Assembly (NCBI GenBank): GCA_028015205.1
Contig: CM051512.1
Location: 20,677,139-20,741,138, forward strand
From: Mytilisepta virgata
Lineage: Eukaryota; Mollusca; Bivalvia; Mytilida; Mytilidae
Length of the DNA: 64,000 nt
Direction of reading: 5' to 3'
Shown: one piece after another, positions 1 through 11,399 of the stretch
Numbering within the stretch: the first letter of the stretch is position 1
Layout: every line of letters starts with the position of its first letter
The notes under the pieces: generated by a model
The model's database searches: none
What the model was told of the DNA's origin: nothing
The model's input: only the letters and a program-made list of their open reading frames with translations
Made by a program: the position numbers and the translations under genes

Positions 1-33
1 CTTTACCGATTTGTGACTACCACCGGATTAACT

Positions 34-181
34 TACTCTTCCGGAGCACCCGAGACTACACCCGGTTTTTTGGTGGGGTCCATGTTGTTCATACGTGTTT
101 AGGTTTTAATTGTAGTGCATGTATTGTTTTGGTCTTGTCTTCTCAGTTGTAACGATTTTTCTCTCCTTCGAATATCCCTTT
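34..181 (+). mobile_element. Extra copy of dispersed Penelope-tail-like repeat, absent from copy B
   Basis: Copy B passes directly from the 'caccggattaact' block to 'tgaacttcacgac'. Copy A has about 148 extra bases here, containing the 'cttccggagcacc' motif shared with the dispersed repeats at 2825, 11185, 58335 and 59812. A deletion in copy B is the alternative explanation. The borders are approximate. Confidence 0.55.
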
Positions 182-194
182 GGTATTTCTTGAC

Positions 195-370
195 TTTACT
201 TGAACTTCACGACGGAAGAGGAACTGCTTACCCTTCCGGAGCATTGGAGTAAACTCCTGGTTCTTATAGGATTTCGTGTTTTTCATTGCTTTTTAGTTTT
301 CAGTTTTCCTGGTTTGTCTAATGGATTGCGTTTTTTTTTGTTTGCTCCTTAGGTATATTTGTCCTCTTTC
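195..370 (+). repeat. Dispersed repeat (retroelement-tail family), duplicated with the gene
   Basis: This carries the family hallmarks 'ctgcttacccttccggagca', 'ggattgcgttttt' and 'gctccttaggtatatttgtc'. The matching copy lies at 59812-59975, so this insertion predates the gene duplication. Confidence 0.7.
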
Positions 371-533
371 CAAAATTATATCTTATGTAAATATTTTATT
401 ATGTCATGCTGGATTATATATGGAAAATTAAGTGTGTAATTAAGGATGAGTTCTTTTTAACAGAAATTTTACACATTTTTAAAGAAAATAAATTATGAAT
501 ACACGTCATGTATATTAAATTTCATCTTTTCAG

Positions 534-700
534 GCAAATAGATGCCGTGTTTGGATGCTCGTCAGATCGAGTTTCACTGTACTCCTGGATTATCGAAACT
601 AATATTACTAATAAATTGGAGCTAATCTTAAAGGATAACGATATGCTTTATAGTACTGATGTCTGATTGTCCGATATAAGCCATTGCATTACATCACAAG
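534..700 (+). pseudogene. LRR C-terminal cap exon, gene A, with in-frame TGA
   Basis: This 167-nt exon has acceptor 'tcttttcag' and donor 'cacaag|gtaaat', entering with one completing base and leaving one base over. It matches the intact exon at 60143-60309 and encodes the region after the last LRR, beginning QIDAVFGCSSDRVSL. It has two Cys, fewer than a classical LRRCT cap. Codon 664-666 is TGA where copy B has TGG (Trp). This allele therefore either ends before the transmembrane segment, making a soluble product, or is a pseudogene. A base error in the assembly is also possible. Confidence 0.8.
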
Positions 701-1678
701 GTAAATGTATATTGTAGTCCTGTTTGATAATATATTTCTTCTCTAGAGTTTGAGTAGAAGCAATTATTAGATAAAAATTCTTTTGATGAGATGCCTCCGA
801 TTTGGCCTTTTTAGAATGATATGGGACCGTAAGAAGTCAGTGAAACATACCCATATGACACAAAAACCTTATACGATACGTACATGTTCACTTACGTTTA
901 AGTAGCTGATATTTTTTTCAGAATATACCAGCATACCCGTAATTCAGTTATATTTCGTGATTATATAGTATACACCAAACGTATCAATCATATAATACTT
1001 CCGAATTACCTTTTAAAATACAGGATGAATTCTAATCGTGCACACACGAGATTGTCATTATTCAACGTTAGTATGACGACATGACAGAAAATCGGTAATT
1101 AACCAATTGTGATTATCAAATATCTCAATATTAAAGGGAAATAACACGGATTGTTGTGTTACTTTCTTAGAAAGATGGTGACAAAAAAAAAAGAAAAAAA
1201 AATTTATACTTAAGACAAATTAAATAAGAAGGTAATAAAACATATTGATAAATACCGGTTCGAGGCGGAATAAACAAATCCATTTAAGGGTTGACTGTAA
1301 TTTGTTTTCACTCTATGAAGAAATAACCTCAATCACGTGATGCACAAAGCGTGTTATTTGACCGTGTTCATCATGTGCATTGGGGTTATTTAGAATTGAC
1401 TGAAAATAAAATTACTGTTATTTTCTTGAGATAGTCTATCACTAGAACAAACACAAAGAACATTATAATAATAAAACATTATTTTTACTGAACTTTTTGT
1501 TAATTCATACAAATTAAACGACTGACTTGGATCTGAAAAACAATTTCAAGTTTGAACAGACGTAAAATACTTGCGGAGATCACATTTTTAATGCTTAGAC
1601 TATAGATTAATATTGTTAAAAAAAAAATTACTTTTTAATTCTAACCTGGTTTTGGGGTATTTTTTATAAATATTTCAG

Positions 1679-1738
1679 AAGCTACGGATATTTCTACAAA
1701 CTTGATGGATACAACAAACATTAGAAAGGTAACAAAAG
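1679..1738 (+). CDS. Stalk exon 1, gene A (Thr-rich juxtamembrane linker)
   Basis: This 60-nt exon is phase 1 at both ends, with acceptor 'atatttcag' and donor 'aaaag|gtaggt'. It encodes ATDISTNLMDTTNIRKVTK after a split Glu codon. The Thr/Asp-rich, low-complexity sequence is typical of an extracellular stalk between an LRR cap and the membrane. It is identical in frame and length to the copy B exon at 61511. It would be translated only if the upstream TGA is bypassed or skipped. Confidence 0.75.
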
Positions 1739-1910
1739 GTAGGTTTTATTATGGAATATAAATAACAAATATGCATTTCAGTTAATTGACTAACTAGTTT
1801 TGAATTCAATTTTTAATATTTGCTGGCATACATCTTTCGATTTTTAGACTAGAAATATTCAAATGTCAGCTGCGTTTAATTTTGAACTTTCTGTTTAAAA
1901 AAAACTTTAG

Positions 1911-1979
1911 AAGCTATGGATATCTCTATCCAAACTACAGACGTGACGGATACAACAGAAATTAGACTGCCAACAGACG
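1911..1979 (+). CDS. Stalk exon 2, gene A
   Basis: This 69-nt exon, phase 1 at both ends, encodes AMDISIQTTDVTDTTEIRL and then PTD. It resembles stalk exon 1 (E-A-x-DIS...DTT-x-IR), so the two probably arose by exon duplication. The donor is 'gacg|gtaagt'. The copy B equivalent is 61746-61814. Confidence 0.75.
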
Positions 1980-2824
1980 GTAAGTTTTTAAATTTGTTTA
2001 TTATGTCGATTAGTTGAAATTCGTTTTTGTGTTGGTACGATCATTATCGTATTATTATTATTGCATTAACCAATCCTTATCGGCATCGTCCAAAAAAGTT
2101 AAGTGAGAGAGGAGTTTAAATAACTCAGTGGCTTTGAAATATTTGTAAATGATTCCTGAGCATCATTAACAGGACAACAATGTCGAAGATTGACAAGTCT
2201 TCAATAGACCGATCACAATACACTGGTTATTTTAGTAGCTATTCAAGGATGGATGTATGAATTGTTGTTTAACGTCCAGTGGCACCCAGGTGAATATCAG
2301 GACGAAGCATCTATTCAAAAACAACGATACATATACATACAAATATGCAAGGTTACACAACAGCAGGTTATGTATATTTCAATCTGCTTTCCATGGCAAG
2401 AGGAACGTCTAAATAATGATTTGATAGGGGCTTTTAAATATTAGCTAACACCAACAACCTGAGCTCCCAGTCTTTCATCTCACTAGTTTAATATACTGGC
2501 AAAATTTTAATTTCAGGCTTTTGACCATTTGCAATAAATTGGCAGAATTAAATGCAGCTCATTAAGGGCTGAATGTGTCAAAAGTATTTGTATTTGCTGT
2601 GCTCGTTTTTCAGTGAAATGTAGATGTATTTCGGTTGGAATTTAGTGAATGTACATACACATTGTTCATAATTATGTGTCCGAGCAATGTATTCTCCAAC
2701 ATTTGTGCATTCTTAATTTTAGCCAAATTATCATTCAATTCCGATGTTGCCAGACAAATTATATAGATTATATTTAAATGCATCTATTCGATTGGATACA
2801 GAAACGTGAGCATAGTGTGGTTTA

Positions 2825-3019
2825 CGGATACGGAGCAGGAACTGCTTACCCTTCCGGAGCACCTGGGTTCACTCCTGGTTTTTATAGGAGTTCGTGTTGT
2901 TCATTGTTTTTAGTTTTCTGTGTTTATTTGTTGTGCTTGTGGTTGTTCGTTTGTCTTCCCGGGTTTGTCTGTCCAATGGATTACGTTTTATTGATTGCTC
3001 CTTAGGTATGTTTGTCCTT
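2825..3019 (+). mobile_element. Dispersed retroelement-tail insertion present only in copy A
   Basis: Copy B reads straight through this point ('gtgtggtttaaataaag'), while copy A has about 195 extra bases with 'ttta' on both sides, compatible with a 4-bp target duplication. The insert carries the family motifs 'ctgcttacccttccggagca' and 'gctccttaggtat'. The open frame across it reads repeat sequence and is not a gene. Confidence 0.8.
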
Positions 3020-3326
3020 TTTAAATAAAGCTGATCATTTTTTAATTGGTTTTATTTAGATACAATTCTTTGATACCGATTTTCATGCACAAGTGTACGC
3101 ATTTCGTCGATTTACGGCTCATCAGTTGTGCTGAAGTCATAGAATGTAAAAAAACCAAAACAACAATCCAAAAGGTTAAAGAGCAAATTCAAAACTACCA
3201 AAATGACCAAAAGGTAAAGTCAAAACAATTTAAGGACAGAGCTTTGCACGACGCAGATACTCCTTAGATTTCACAAAATTTACAATTAAGACATATAATA
3301 AAAAAATTATTTCTTCCAAATTTCAG

Positions 3327-3386
3327 AACAATTGGAAAAAGTAACCGCTTTCAAAGTTACAGAAAAAATTGAACCGACCACTGATG
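3327..3386 (+). CDS. Stalk exon 3, gene A
   Basis: This 60-nt exon, phase 1 at both ends, has acceptor 'aaatttcag' and donor 'gatg|gtaaat'. It encodes QLEKVTAFKVTEKIEPTTD, a charged, Thr-rich linker leading into the transmembrane exon. The copy B equivalent is 62968-63027, with one amino-acid difference (A to T). Confidence 0.75.
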
Positions 3387-3689
3387 GTAAATATTGTTAT
3401 AATGTAATATTTTACAGTCCTACACTAGTTTTGTATATGTTCATATATCAATTAAGAACAGATATACTACACAAATTAAATGGCTCTTTCATCTAAGTCA
3501 GTATGATAGATATATATTGTTTTAAAACAAATGGGAATAAAAGAGTTACATTCCACAATTTTTAATTAGTAATATTTCCATAGAAATTGTAATTTGGAAT
3601 AAATATACTAACAACTGTGATATCCGTTGTAAATGCGGAAGCTTCTTCTAAATGGTAATCAAAACATGGACTTGTTATATTTGTTCCAG

Positions 3690-3898
3690 GAATTATTGTT
3701 ACAACGGTTGGGGCTGTGCTTGGAGGTATTGCCAGTATTGTAGTTCTTCATCAGATTTTACAGAACATGTTCACTGCGGCTTCCTTCACTAAGCATCTGG
3801 TAATTTCTTCTGTTTTTAAGGAACTGTCTATGGGCAAAATATTAAAAATCCGAAAGTTACTTATCGACAACATGTTATCAAAACTTATTCTGGCGTAA
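3690..3898 (+). CDS. Transmembrane exon of LRR receptor, gene A (long form ending in TAA)
   Basis: The acceptor is 'ttgttccag'. The first residues, GIIVTTVGAVLGGIASIVVL, form a clear single transmembrane helix with small-residue GxxxG-type spacing. A basic cytoplasmic stretch follows (SMGKILKIRKLL) and ends at TAA 3896-3898. An internal 'catctg|gtaatt' donor after 3799 lies in phase 0 and could instead join the tail exon at 4971. Read-through gives a 69-codon exon with a 3' UTR and AATAAA at 4056. The membrane span is clear; which ending is the major one cannot be told from sequence. Confidence 0.8.
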
Positions 3899-4055
3899 AT
3901 ATTTAATGGGAGAAATTAGACCCGTTATTAAACGATTTTCAGGAAAACATAAATTCATGTTAAACTTTTAAACCTGTTTATTTGTATAGAAATCTATGAT
4001 ATATGTTTTTTATTATTGTTTTAATTTATACTTGATATTTTCAAAACATGATAGA

Positions 4056-4061
4056 AATAAA
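4056..4061 (+). promoter_or_regulatory. Candidate polyadenylation signal, gene A short-tail isoform
   Basis: AATAAA lies 158 bases after the TAA and is conserved in copy B at 63695-63700. AT-rich DNA gives such hexamers by chance, so conservation in the duplicate is the main support. Confidence 0.4.
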
Positions 4062-4970
4062 TCCAAATGCCTAAATGTCATAATTGTCAACGCTCGGTGA
4101 TGTTAAAAAAATCCTAAGAGGTGCAAGGCGCTAAGAGTTTTCTGGAGAAAATATTTTTGAATAATATTAAGTTTTACTTATAATACAAAACAGGTTGAAT
4201 TTAGATGCATTTATCATATCAATATGAAATGATTCAAAATTCCAATTCTGACGAAGAGGCCGAATTTCCTGAAATATTATGGAACTTTTTAGTCGTATAA
4301 GAACGAAATCAATAACAGTGGTGAAATTGCTTGCAACAAATATAAGACATTCATGCAGATTCTCAAAACTATGATACCTGAAGAAACACCTAGTAGCCAT
4401 ATGTTTAAAAAATTGACTCTGAGACAGCAATTTCGTAAAGTCAAACAATTCCATCATTAAAAAATGTCCAACACCTCCATCATGTTTGAAAAAAATATTA
4501 CGTATACATGTAGAAAGCAGATTTGCATAAATACATTGTGAATAGTTTTTGCTTTTTGAAATACAACAATGCATAACAAGGCATTATCTACACCAATCTA
4601 ACAACCATCCATTTTATTAGGTATCACTAATTGAATAGTTTGCTCTTCAGAGTACTCTTAGTTTGTATGATAAAGAGTTATCTTACCTTACAGATAGACA
4701 AAATGTCATGTGTGTTGTATTCTTATAAAAAATACAGCAGTAACATACTTTTGATGTTAGAAGGCCATTTATGTTTTGCTTAACATTATCAGTCCATCTT
4801 ACACATGCTATAATTTCCCACCCGATTACTTCTGTCATTATATGGTTTTGGCGTCAATATTTTGTTCATTTGACATTTTCTAATTTGCTCTGGAAGTTAT
4901 CGGATTCACATCGAATTGTTGATCAAAATCGCTATCAATGAATTTAGAATTCTATTCCATCTATTTGCAG

Positions 4971-5150
4971 AAAGGTGAACAGCAAAGCAAAGTTGATAGT
5001 ATTATTACTGATTATGCGGCTGCCGCAATGACTGATTACGACAATGATGATAAGCTGCAGGATGTAAAAATAATCTTTCAGAACAATCCCCCAGAGGACT
5101 TCATGGGCACTGTTACATATCTCACAATGACTGAGTTAAATTGGATATAA
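4971..5150 (+). CDS. Probable cytoplasmic-tail terminal exon, gene A
   Basis: A strong acceptor ('ccatctatttgcag') opens a 180-nt frame of 59 residues plus TAA. It begins KGEQQSKVDS, continues ITDYAAAAMTDYDNDDKL and ends TVTYLTMTELNWI. Codon use is richer and more balanced than the surrounding intron-like DNA. Phase 0 matches the internal donor after 3799 in the transmembrane exon, which would give a longer acidic tail with three tyrosines, including a YLTM (YxxM-type) site. The junction is inferred. The copy B equivalent would lie beyond the window's right edge. Confidence 0.6.
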   Translation, partial: KGEQQSKVDSIITDYAAAAMTDYDNDDKLQDVKIIFQNNPPEDFMGTVTYLTMTELNWI

Positions 5151-6875
5151 AGGTGATACAATCTCAGAGCCGTTTTCCGGAACGACTATTGAAACAAATC
5201 TGCAAATTTAAATCAATGTAACATTCCTATTTGATTCTAATTTTGATTCTGTTTATCATGCAGCATCAAACTGTTCATAAATAGCTGGAAAAACAATGAA
5301 TGTCTACATTAAGTCACAGTAAAAGTGGTTGCTAATATAGCAGAGATGCGAATAATATTTAGGGGATTGGTATCTCCGTTTGTTTTGGGTGTATTAAATT
5401 AATCAGCACGAGTGAGGTTTCTGTTTGACTATATGTGTACTCTGAATTTCGTTTCCAATATATTGTATGACCGTAATACTTCAGGCTTTGTATTTCAACT
5501 TTTAAGTAGATATTTGAGAGTTTACTGTAATTACGACCGGAAAGTGACCCTTTCGGTCTGTCTACGCCTTACAATGTCAATTATAGAAGCTTTAAAAATT
5601 GTAATTTATTTCATATTTATTATTACAGTTTCCTCTATGTTGTGTAAAAAACAATGTATGGGTACTTCATTTGACACTGTACAGCCTTCTTATGAAAGAA
5701 AATAAATGCTGACTTTGGGTTTTTATTACTACTTGTTAAAAATATCTTTCCTGCTGTAATCAAATCCCCCGTTCCATGCTTTGGTTGAATAAGAAATGAT
5801 CAATAGAACGTCAATTGAATGTCAATGAATATCATTTGTAAATTAATAATAAGACTTAATCGAAAATGAATAACACTCTTCAGCTCTTCATATCAACACT
5901 TTTCAAACATATTAAAGTTTGTGAGTTAAACATTTTTTAAAAATCGAAACCGAAGAAAAATTTTTAAAAGGTCTTAAAGCCATCCAAAGATTCATTATGT
6001 GTAACATTTCTCCATTTTTCTTACTTGTATTTTTCATTGTTTTTATTCCTATATTTACCAAATTCCAGTTTTCTGTTAGTGTAAAGAAGTATCCATCCTT
6101 GTTGATTAATTCATCATCAGACAAAGACATGTTCAAAAGCTGACAATTGTATTATCCTTCTAAAAATTGGCGGCGTTACAGTTGACCAACGACAGATAGG
6201 TTCTGATACACATTTTTGGACCAACATTGTCAAAAGCGTATGAAATGTGCGAATTCGTGTATCTAATTTTCTGATAAATGCCACCAGAAACGTTGATAAT
6301 CTTCGTCGATTGACCACACCGTAGATGGAATAGAAGAACATAAAATATTAGATACTAACTATTCATATTCTATCCGATGCAAACGACTTCTTCAGTCGCG
6401 AAAGTTTCATATACATTAAATAATACTTTCTAGCCAATAAAATGTCAATTTATGCCGATGACTCTTGAGTTAGCAGGGTATAAAAGTCACATACTGTCGT
6501 TTATTTTTTTATTAGATACAAGTGAAAGTTGATCAATAAAATAATATTTCTTTAGAAGATTGTTTGCGAACAGTTTCCAAACTAAAATTAGTCTGTTTTA
6601 CTGATATTTAAACATATTAAAATGTTAAGCACTGAAAACTTTAAGTAGGTCTCTATAATCTTTAAATTATGACACAACCATTCACATCAAACATATAAAA
6701 ACTTAAATTTGATAAAATATAAACTTATAATTCAAAGTGAAAATTAAACAAAATAAAGTGTCGATGTGCTTACTACCAATGATATTGTAAAATAAAAGAA
6801 CGTTTATGGCCAATATCACGTTTGAAACAAGTCTTATATCGTCAAAATATCGTGGCAAAATTCCGTAATATTGAA
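5151..6875. other. Downstream flank of gene A, no recognised feature
   Basis: This is AT-rich sequence with short open frames on both strands (for example minus-strand frames at 5912-6136 and 6117-6341) that I cannot relate to any protein family. It may include the 3' UTR of the tail exon. Confidence 0.4.
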
Positions 6876-6879
6876 CTTC

Positions 6880-7425
6880 TTAGACAAAACAAGCTCAGTA
6901 GAATGGAACATTACAGACAAATGCCACAAGGATACATGTATAACTAAATATATAAAAATCATAGTATCAACTAAACGCGACAGCACAGAAAAAACCTTGT
7001 TTTTACTTTAGACTCATATCGAGGGTTACATATTTCATTACTTAAATTTTCAAAAAGAATACCAAAGCAACAAAACAGTGGGAAAAGTCCACAAATTCGA
7101 AGTCCAAAGGAAAAACAAAGTCAGGAGAATGGAACACAACAAACAAACGCCACAAGGATACATCTATAATTAAAAGAATTAGAAAAAAATATAATATAAT
7201 AAACTAAACAAAACTAGAACAAGGCAGCACAGAGACTAAATCACTAGCAATGTAAACTTCCATTACAAACCAGGAGTGACAGTAGGTGCCCCGGAAGTGT
7301 AAGAATGTCCCGCTCCCTTAACGTTACCAGTCACATTGCCAGTGTGTGAAAGCCAGTGAAGTATCATTCTGGTTAGGTGTCAAATCCGGTGAAGTGTCAA
7401 TTACAGGTAATAACTGAATATATAT
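6880..7425. repeat. Dispersed repeat family 2, two adjacent copies
   Basis: A partial copy (about 6880-7000) and a longer one (about 7080-7425) share 'gccacaaggatacat', 'ataactaaa/aactaaacaa' and 'acagcacag'. The longer copy continues into 'caggagtgacag...tgccccggaagtgtaag' and 'cattgccagt'. A third copy lies at 20040-20300. The family is probably a SINE or retroelement tail but is unclassified. Confidence 0.6.
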
Positions 7426-7429
7426 TAAC

Positions 7430-10400
7430 ATATTATTTTGTGATACCATTTTTTTAAGGATGCGATGCAGATATCACCGGTTTTAGACTCGTCAAGACGA
7501 ATGAACCATTGAAGTCTATACGCTTATGGCTTTAATTTTTTGTCTTATTTGATTCATCTGTTCAATACATTTTGTAAAATGCCAAAAAAACATTAGATGC
7601 TCAATAATATATTTTTCAATGAAGCTCAGAGAAAATTTTGATGCAAAAATAACCAATTGTTGGATAGCAGTAATTCCAAACTATACCATTTGGAGATGAA
7701 CATTATTGAAATATATCCGGATATTATATCATATGAAATAGGACAAACTGCGTGACTAAATGAGATTGCGTTGTAATTGTGTTAATACACACATAAAAGT
7801 ATTCTATTGTCAATCTGGTACCCGAATTGTCCACACTAATTTTCCTGACTTTTTCCTTAGGATTAGATGTGCCAGTTTTGTCTTTGGGTATAGATAAAGT
7901 TTTGATGTGTCGTTTTGAAGATATGCGACAGTAAATGCATGAAAATGTGCATTAACTCAAACGAAAAGAATCTTACTATAGTATGCACTACATTTAATAT
8001 GTACTTGTGTGACACGCTTGTTCTTCCGAAATACTTGTAAAGTCAGTGGCAGTATTTTGTAGCAGTGCACAAATTGCACCAGTTTTGTCTTAAGATATAT
8101 TGTGGATTAATAAAATTTTTGTTTGAAAGTTAAATAAACCCTCGTTCTGTACATTTTTATCGTGGCCTTCGTTCCACGTTTGTTCCATGCAGATCTCCAG
8201 AAATACGCTTTATTTGGAAATTTTAAGAAATGGGCAGTTTAGCTGAACTCTGGTTTCTTAAAAGTCCATTTTTGTCCATTTTCTCCTCTGCACACATCTA
8301 CTTTTGTTTCTCGGCGTCAATCTTTACGTTGGGTACTTGTGTGCATCTTATGAATAATTTGCGTATTGCTTACCATCGTTTCTGCTATAAAAAGACATGA
8401 GCATGGAACCGAGTAGGCTTTTATCCTCATATATTGTCATGTTCGCTGAATTATAATCTAACCAAAATTAATTGCTGCATCAAATAAATCAAAATGGCCC
8501 AGCAACAAATTAGCTTTGACCAGAATTTGGTAATTGTCATTTTGGAGACCTTATAAACATCTTTTCACTCATCAATCGGAGAGTACCTTCGTCTCCGCCG
8601 TCTGCTATTGCAGCGAGCTCTGTTACTCGGTGCCACCAATATTTGGCTATCACCGGCGGAATTGCTCGGTTTACCTTTGCACCAAGTACATAAAATAGAC
8701 AATTGCACCACTCTTTGTATTAAATTTATTACATATGAACTCATTTCATGTTATTATTTCTACTATCTTTCTGCTGAATTTAATATTTATTCTAATACAA
8801 TATATGAACTTCCATTGATTTTTATTATTATTTCCTTCACCGCAGACCCACATTTATGGTAACCCCAGGAACCCCAAGGTACGTTACACTGGTGTCAAAC
8901 GTGGTAGGATATTTAGCAAAACCATATATTAACTAAATTTATCTGGTATTAGTTTGAAAAATAAAATTCAAATTTTACAATGTATGATTCAACGCAGTCA
9001 GAAACTATTCAATTTAATCCGGTTCGCTGTTCTTCAATTGGTAGCAATGATACAATAGTGTATGAAACACATGAAATGAGAGAAATTAGTTAGCAGGATT
9101 ATTTTGAATCACACCAAACATCACACCGATCGAACGCTTCACTGAAAATTCTATACCTGTTGGAGAATTATTATAATCTCTTAAAAATAAACTAAGATAA
9201 ACATATCAAACTATCAATGATAGTTATTTGTGGCCTGATACCTTTAATGCTATCAGTAGCCACCTAGAAGGTAATATATATACCCCTGAAATCCTTTAAA
9301 TTTTTATTTTATTTAATGATTTTATTTGACTGTTGAAAACTAAAATACGCGGGGTATATTTTATGACATAATTGTTGTCATATGTCCTTAACAACCATAG
9401 TATGTATTTTTTTAACAATTCGCAATGATACAACATAAGAGCAGCACTACAGTTTATATGCATTAAATGTTAAAAGAAAAATTTCCACTATCCTTTTTAT
9501 GAAACTAGACAAGTATTTCTATTCAAAGTATAACACATTTAATTTCCTTTCAATTCAGAAGCTTGCAATTTTTATCCAAAGATTTATAATACCAGTAACG
9601 TGGTAACAATTAAAAAATGGAGGGGGGTAAATCTCCTTCCATGTCATTTCGTAAAAAGCTAATTATATGAAAAAAGATTGTGCATTCAAAGCTGAATCTG
9701 ACAAATTATATCCGTAAAAAGTCTTTTCAAGTGATGAAATGCTAAAAATGGTCACCATAGAAAAAGAATTTTTACACTCTGAATTTTGTGCAAATTTTAG
9801 TGAGTTACTTACCGAGTCACTATGAATATTTGAAATAGTATTATTTACTCATTATAAGTCATATTTTGATAAATGATACAGTTTTGATTTCGTAAAGACT
9901 TGCAGATAAATGAAATGGACCATCCTATAAAATATGTATTAAAGTACTCTTAAGGTACCAGTATACAAATAGGTTTTTTTAATTAGGTAAGTTCCGAATT
10001 TTGTCCTCCCAGTATAAAAGAAATAATATTCTATATTGAAGTTTAAGTTACTGAAAATTAAGAATAAAGGTTAATACATCAGTGAATTGGGTCCAAAAGA
10101 GATGGAATTGTTCATAGAAGAGTTTCATTAATAATTTATTTGACATTCACCCACCCATCCGTATCTAAACCATCATTTTCCCAGCATTGTCTCAGGATGA
10201 TATCCTAATCTGTTGAACTTTTTAAGAAAGGGATGTTTACATGTGAAAAATGTGAAGTAATTTGCTGAAAAATCAAGGTGAACTGGGCCAACTTTTTTTC
10301 TCTTATTTAGAACTTTCTGGGAATATATAAGATTATGGGATTGAAATTTTTGAAATTCGTAATTTTAGAAGTCAAACCTTTGTACGTTAAGTACTTTTTT

Positions 10401-11180
10401 TAGAGATATTTCGAAGACAATTGTGCAATTTGCTGCCATTGGTAAAACGTCATGTCAAAATTGTTTTATATTTAATTTTGTGAAATAAAATCTGTAGAAA
10501 GAGAGGATTTCATATATAAATACATGTATGGCTGCAAAATAAAGATGCCCAAAGCCAGTTTATTGTGAACATATATGTATTGTTTTCAAAAGTATTTTTT
10601 GGACGTCATGCAGTCATTTGTGGTCTGCTACCTATGCGTGCTAACAAGGATGCATTAGAAGACAAACGAACTACTTTCCAGATTCTTTTTGATGGACAAT
10701 TGCCAAAAACTGTCAAATCCTTTAATGTCTTAGCTGACAATACATAAATAGTTTATGGAAACTGTGTCTTTGAAATAGAAACCCAGATAAACAATATCAG
10801 CTATAAAGATAAATTAAATCAACAATATCGCTTACATTGCTTCTTGGATAATTCATGGTGAATGTTTTTCTTTGTGAAACGTATTTGTATTAGCATTCGA
10901 TATTTGATAACTTTAATGGTATATCAAATATCAAACTGTCCAAACATTCTAAAATAATTTAAACAGTACTTTTAACTTCTGGAAGCAGCTGCTTAAGAAA
11001 TCGATTTTTTTCCAGACGACGAAATTTACCGATGAAAAAGGTAAGTTCATACTTTATTTTGGACCAAAAAAAATGAAAGTTGTAGCTGGAAGAGAAGAAA
11101 ACCTCTAAATGTCACACTGACGACGTTGCGAAATAATGAAATATATATATTTTCCACACAAACTCTACTTTTTTATGAAC
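7430..11180. other. Intergenic DNA without a recognised gene
   Basis: I found no splice-bounded exon, protein-family match or strong repeat here. The open frames at 8608-8862 and 10565-10747 are short, low-complexity and unsupported. Promoter or 5' UTR exons of gene B could lie here or further right, but none can be identified. Confidence 0.4.
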
Positions 11181-11184
11181 AGTT

Positions 11185-11390
11185 TTAGGAGCAGAAACTG
11201 CTTACCATTTCGGAGTACCTGAGTTCACTCCACTCCTTGTATTTGTAGGAGTTCAAGTTGTTCATTGTTTTTTAGTTTTCAGTGTGTATTTGGTGTGCCC
11301 GTGGTTGTTCATATGTCTTTAGTGGTTTGAATTTCAAATGCATTGCGTTTTTTGTTTGTTTGCTCCTTAAGTATATATGTCCTCTTTGTA
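11185..11390 (+). repeat. Dispersed retroelement-tail repeat
   Basis: Family motifs are present in degraded form: 'aactgcttaccatttcggag', 'ggagttcaagttgttcattg', 'gtggttgttcatatgtc' and 'gctccttaagtatatatgtc'. The sequence is more diverged than the copies at 2825 or 58335. Confidence 0.65.
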
Positions 11391-11399
11391 ACTGCGTAC

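Larger units (their letters stand above)
1..4373 (+). repeat. Segmental duplication, copy A (3' end of LRR gene A)
   Basis: This block aligns along its whole length with 59771-64000, exons, introns and 3' flank included, with scattered substitutions and a few indels. It begins before the window. Relative to the other copy it carries extra sequence at about 34-181 and 2825-3019, and it lacks the insertion seen at 61035-61251. The paired copies show that the LRR gene was duplicated in tandem, in the same orientation, with about 59.6 kb between equivalent points. Confidence 0.95.

Noticed and set aside
2778..3005. 75-aa open frame with a hydrophobic, Cys-rich end
   Set aside because: It reads through the dispersed tail repeat that is absent from copy B; similar frames occur in other repeat copies.
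4200..4310. Extra coding exon between the transmembrane and tail exons of gene A
   Set aside because: A short ATG frame after an AG exists, but stop codons lie directly upstream in frame and copy B has a frameshift there.
4167..4574. 135-aa minus-strand open frame downstream of gene A
   Set aside because: The matching region in copy B (about 63810-64000) has small indels that break the frame, and no domain or splice support is visible, so it looks like chance.
5912..6341. Two overlapping minus-strand frames as a gene
   Set aside because: They share no domain with any family I recognise, overlap in different frames, and have no splice or start support.
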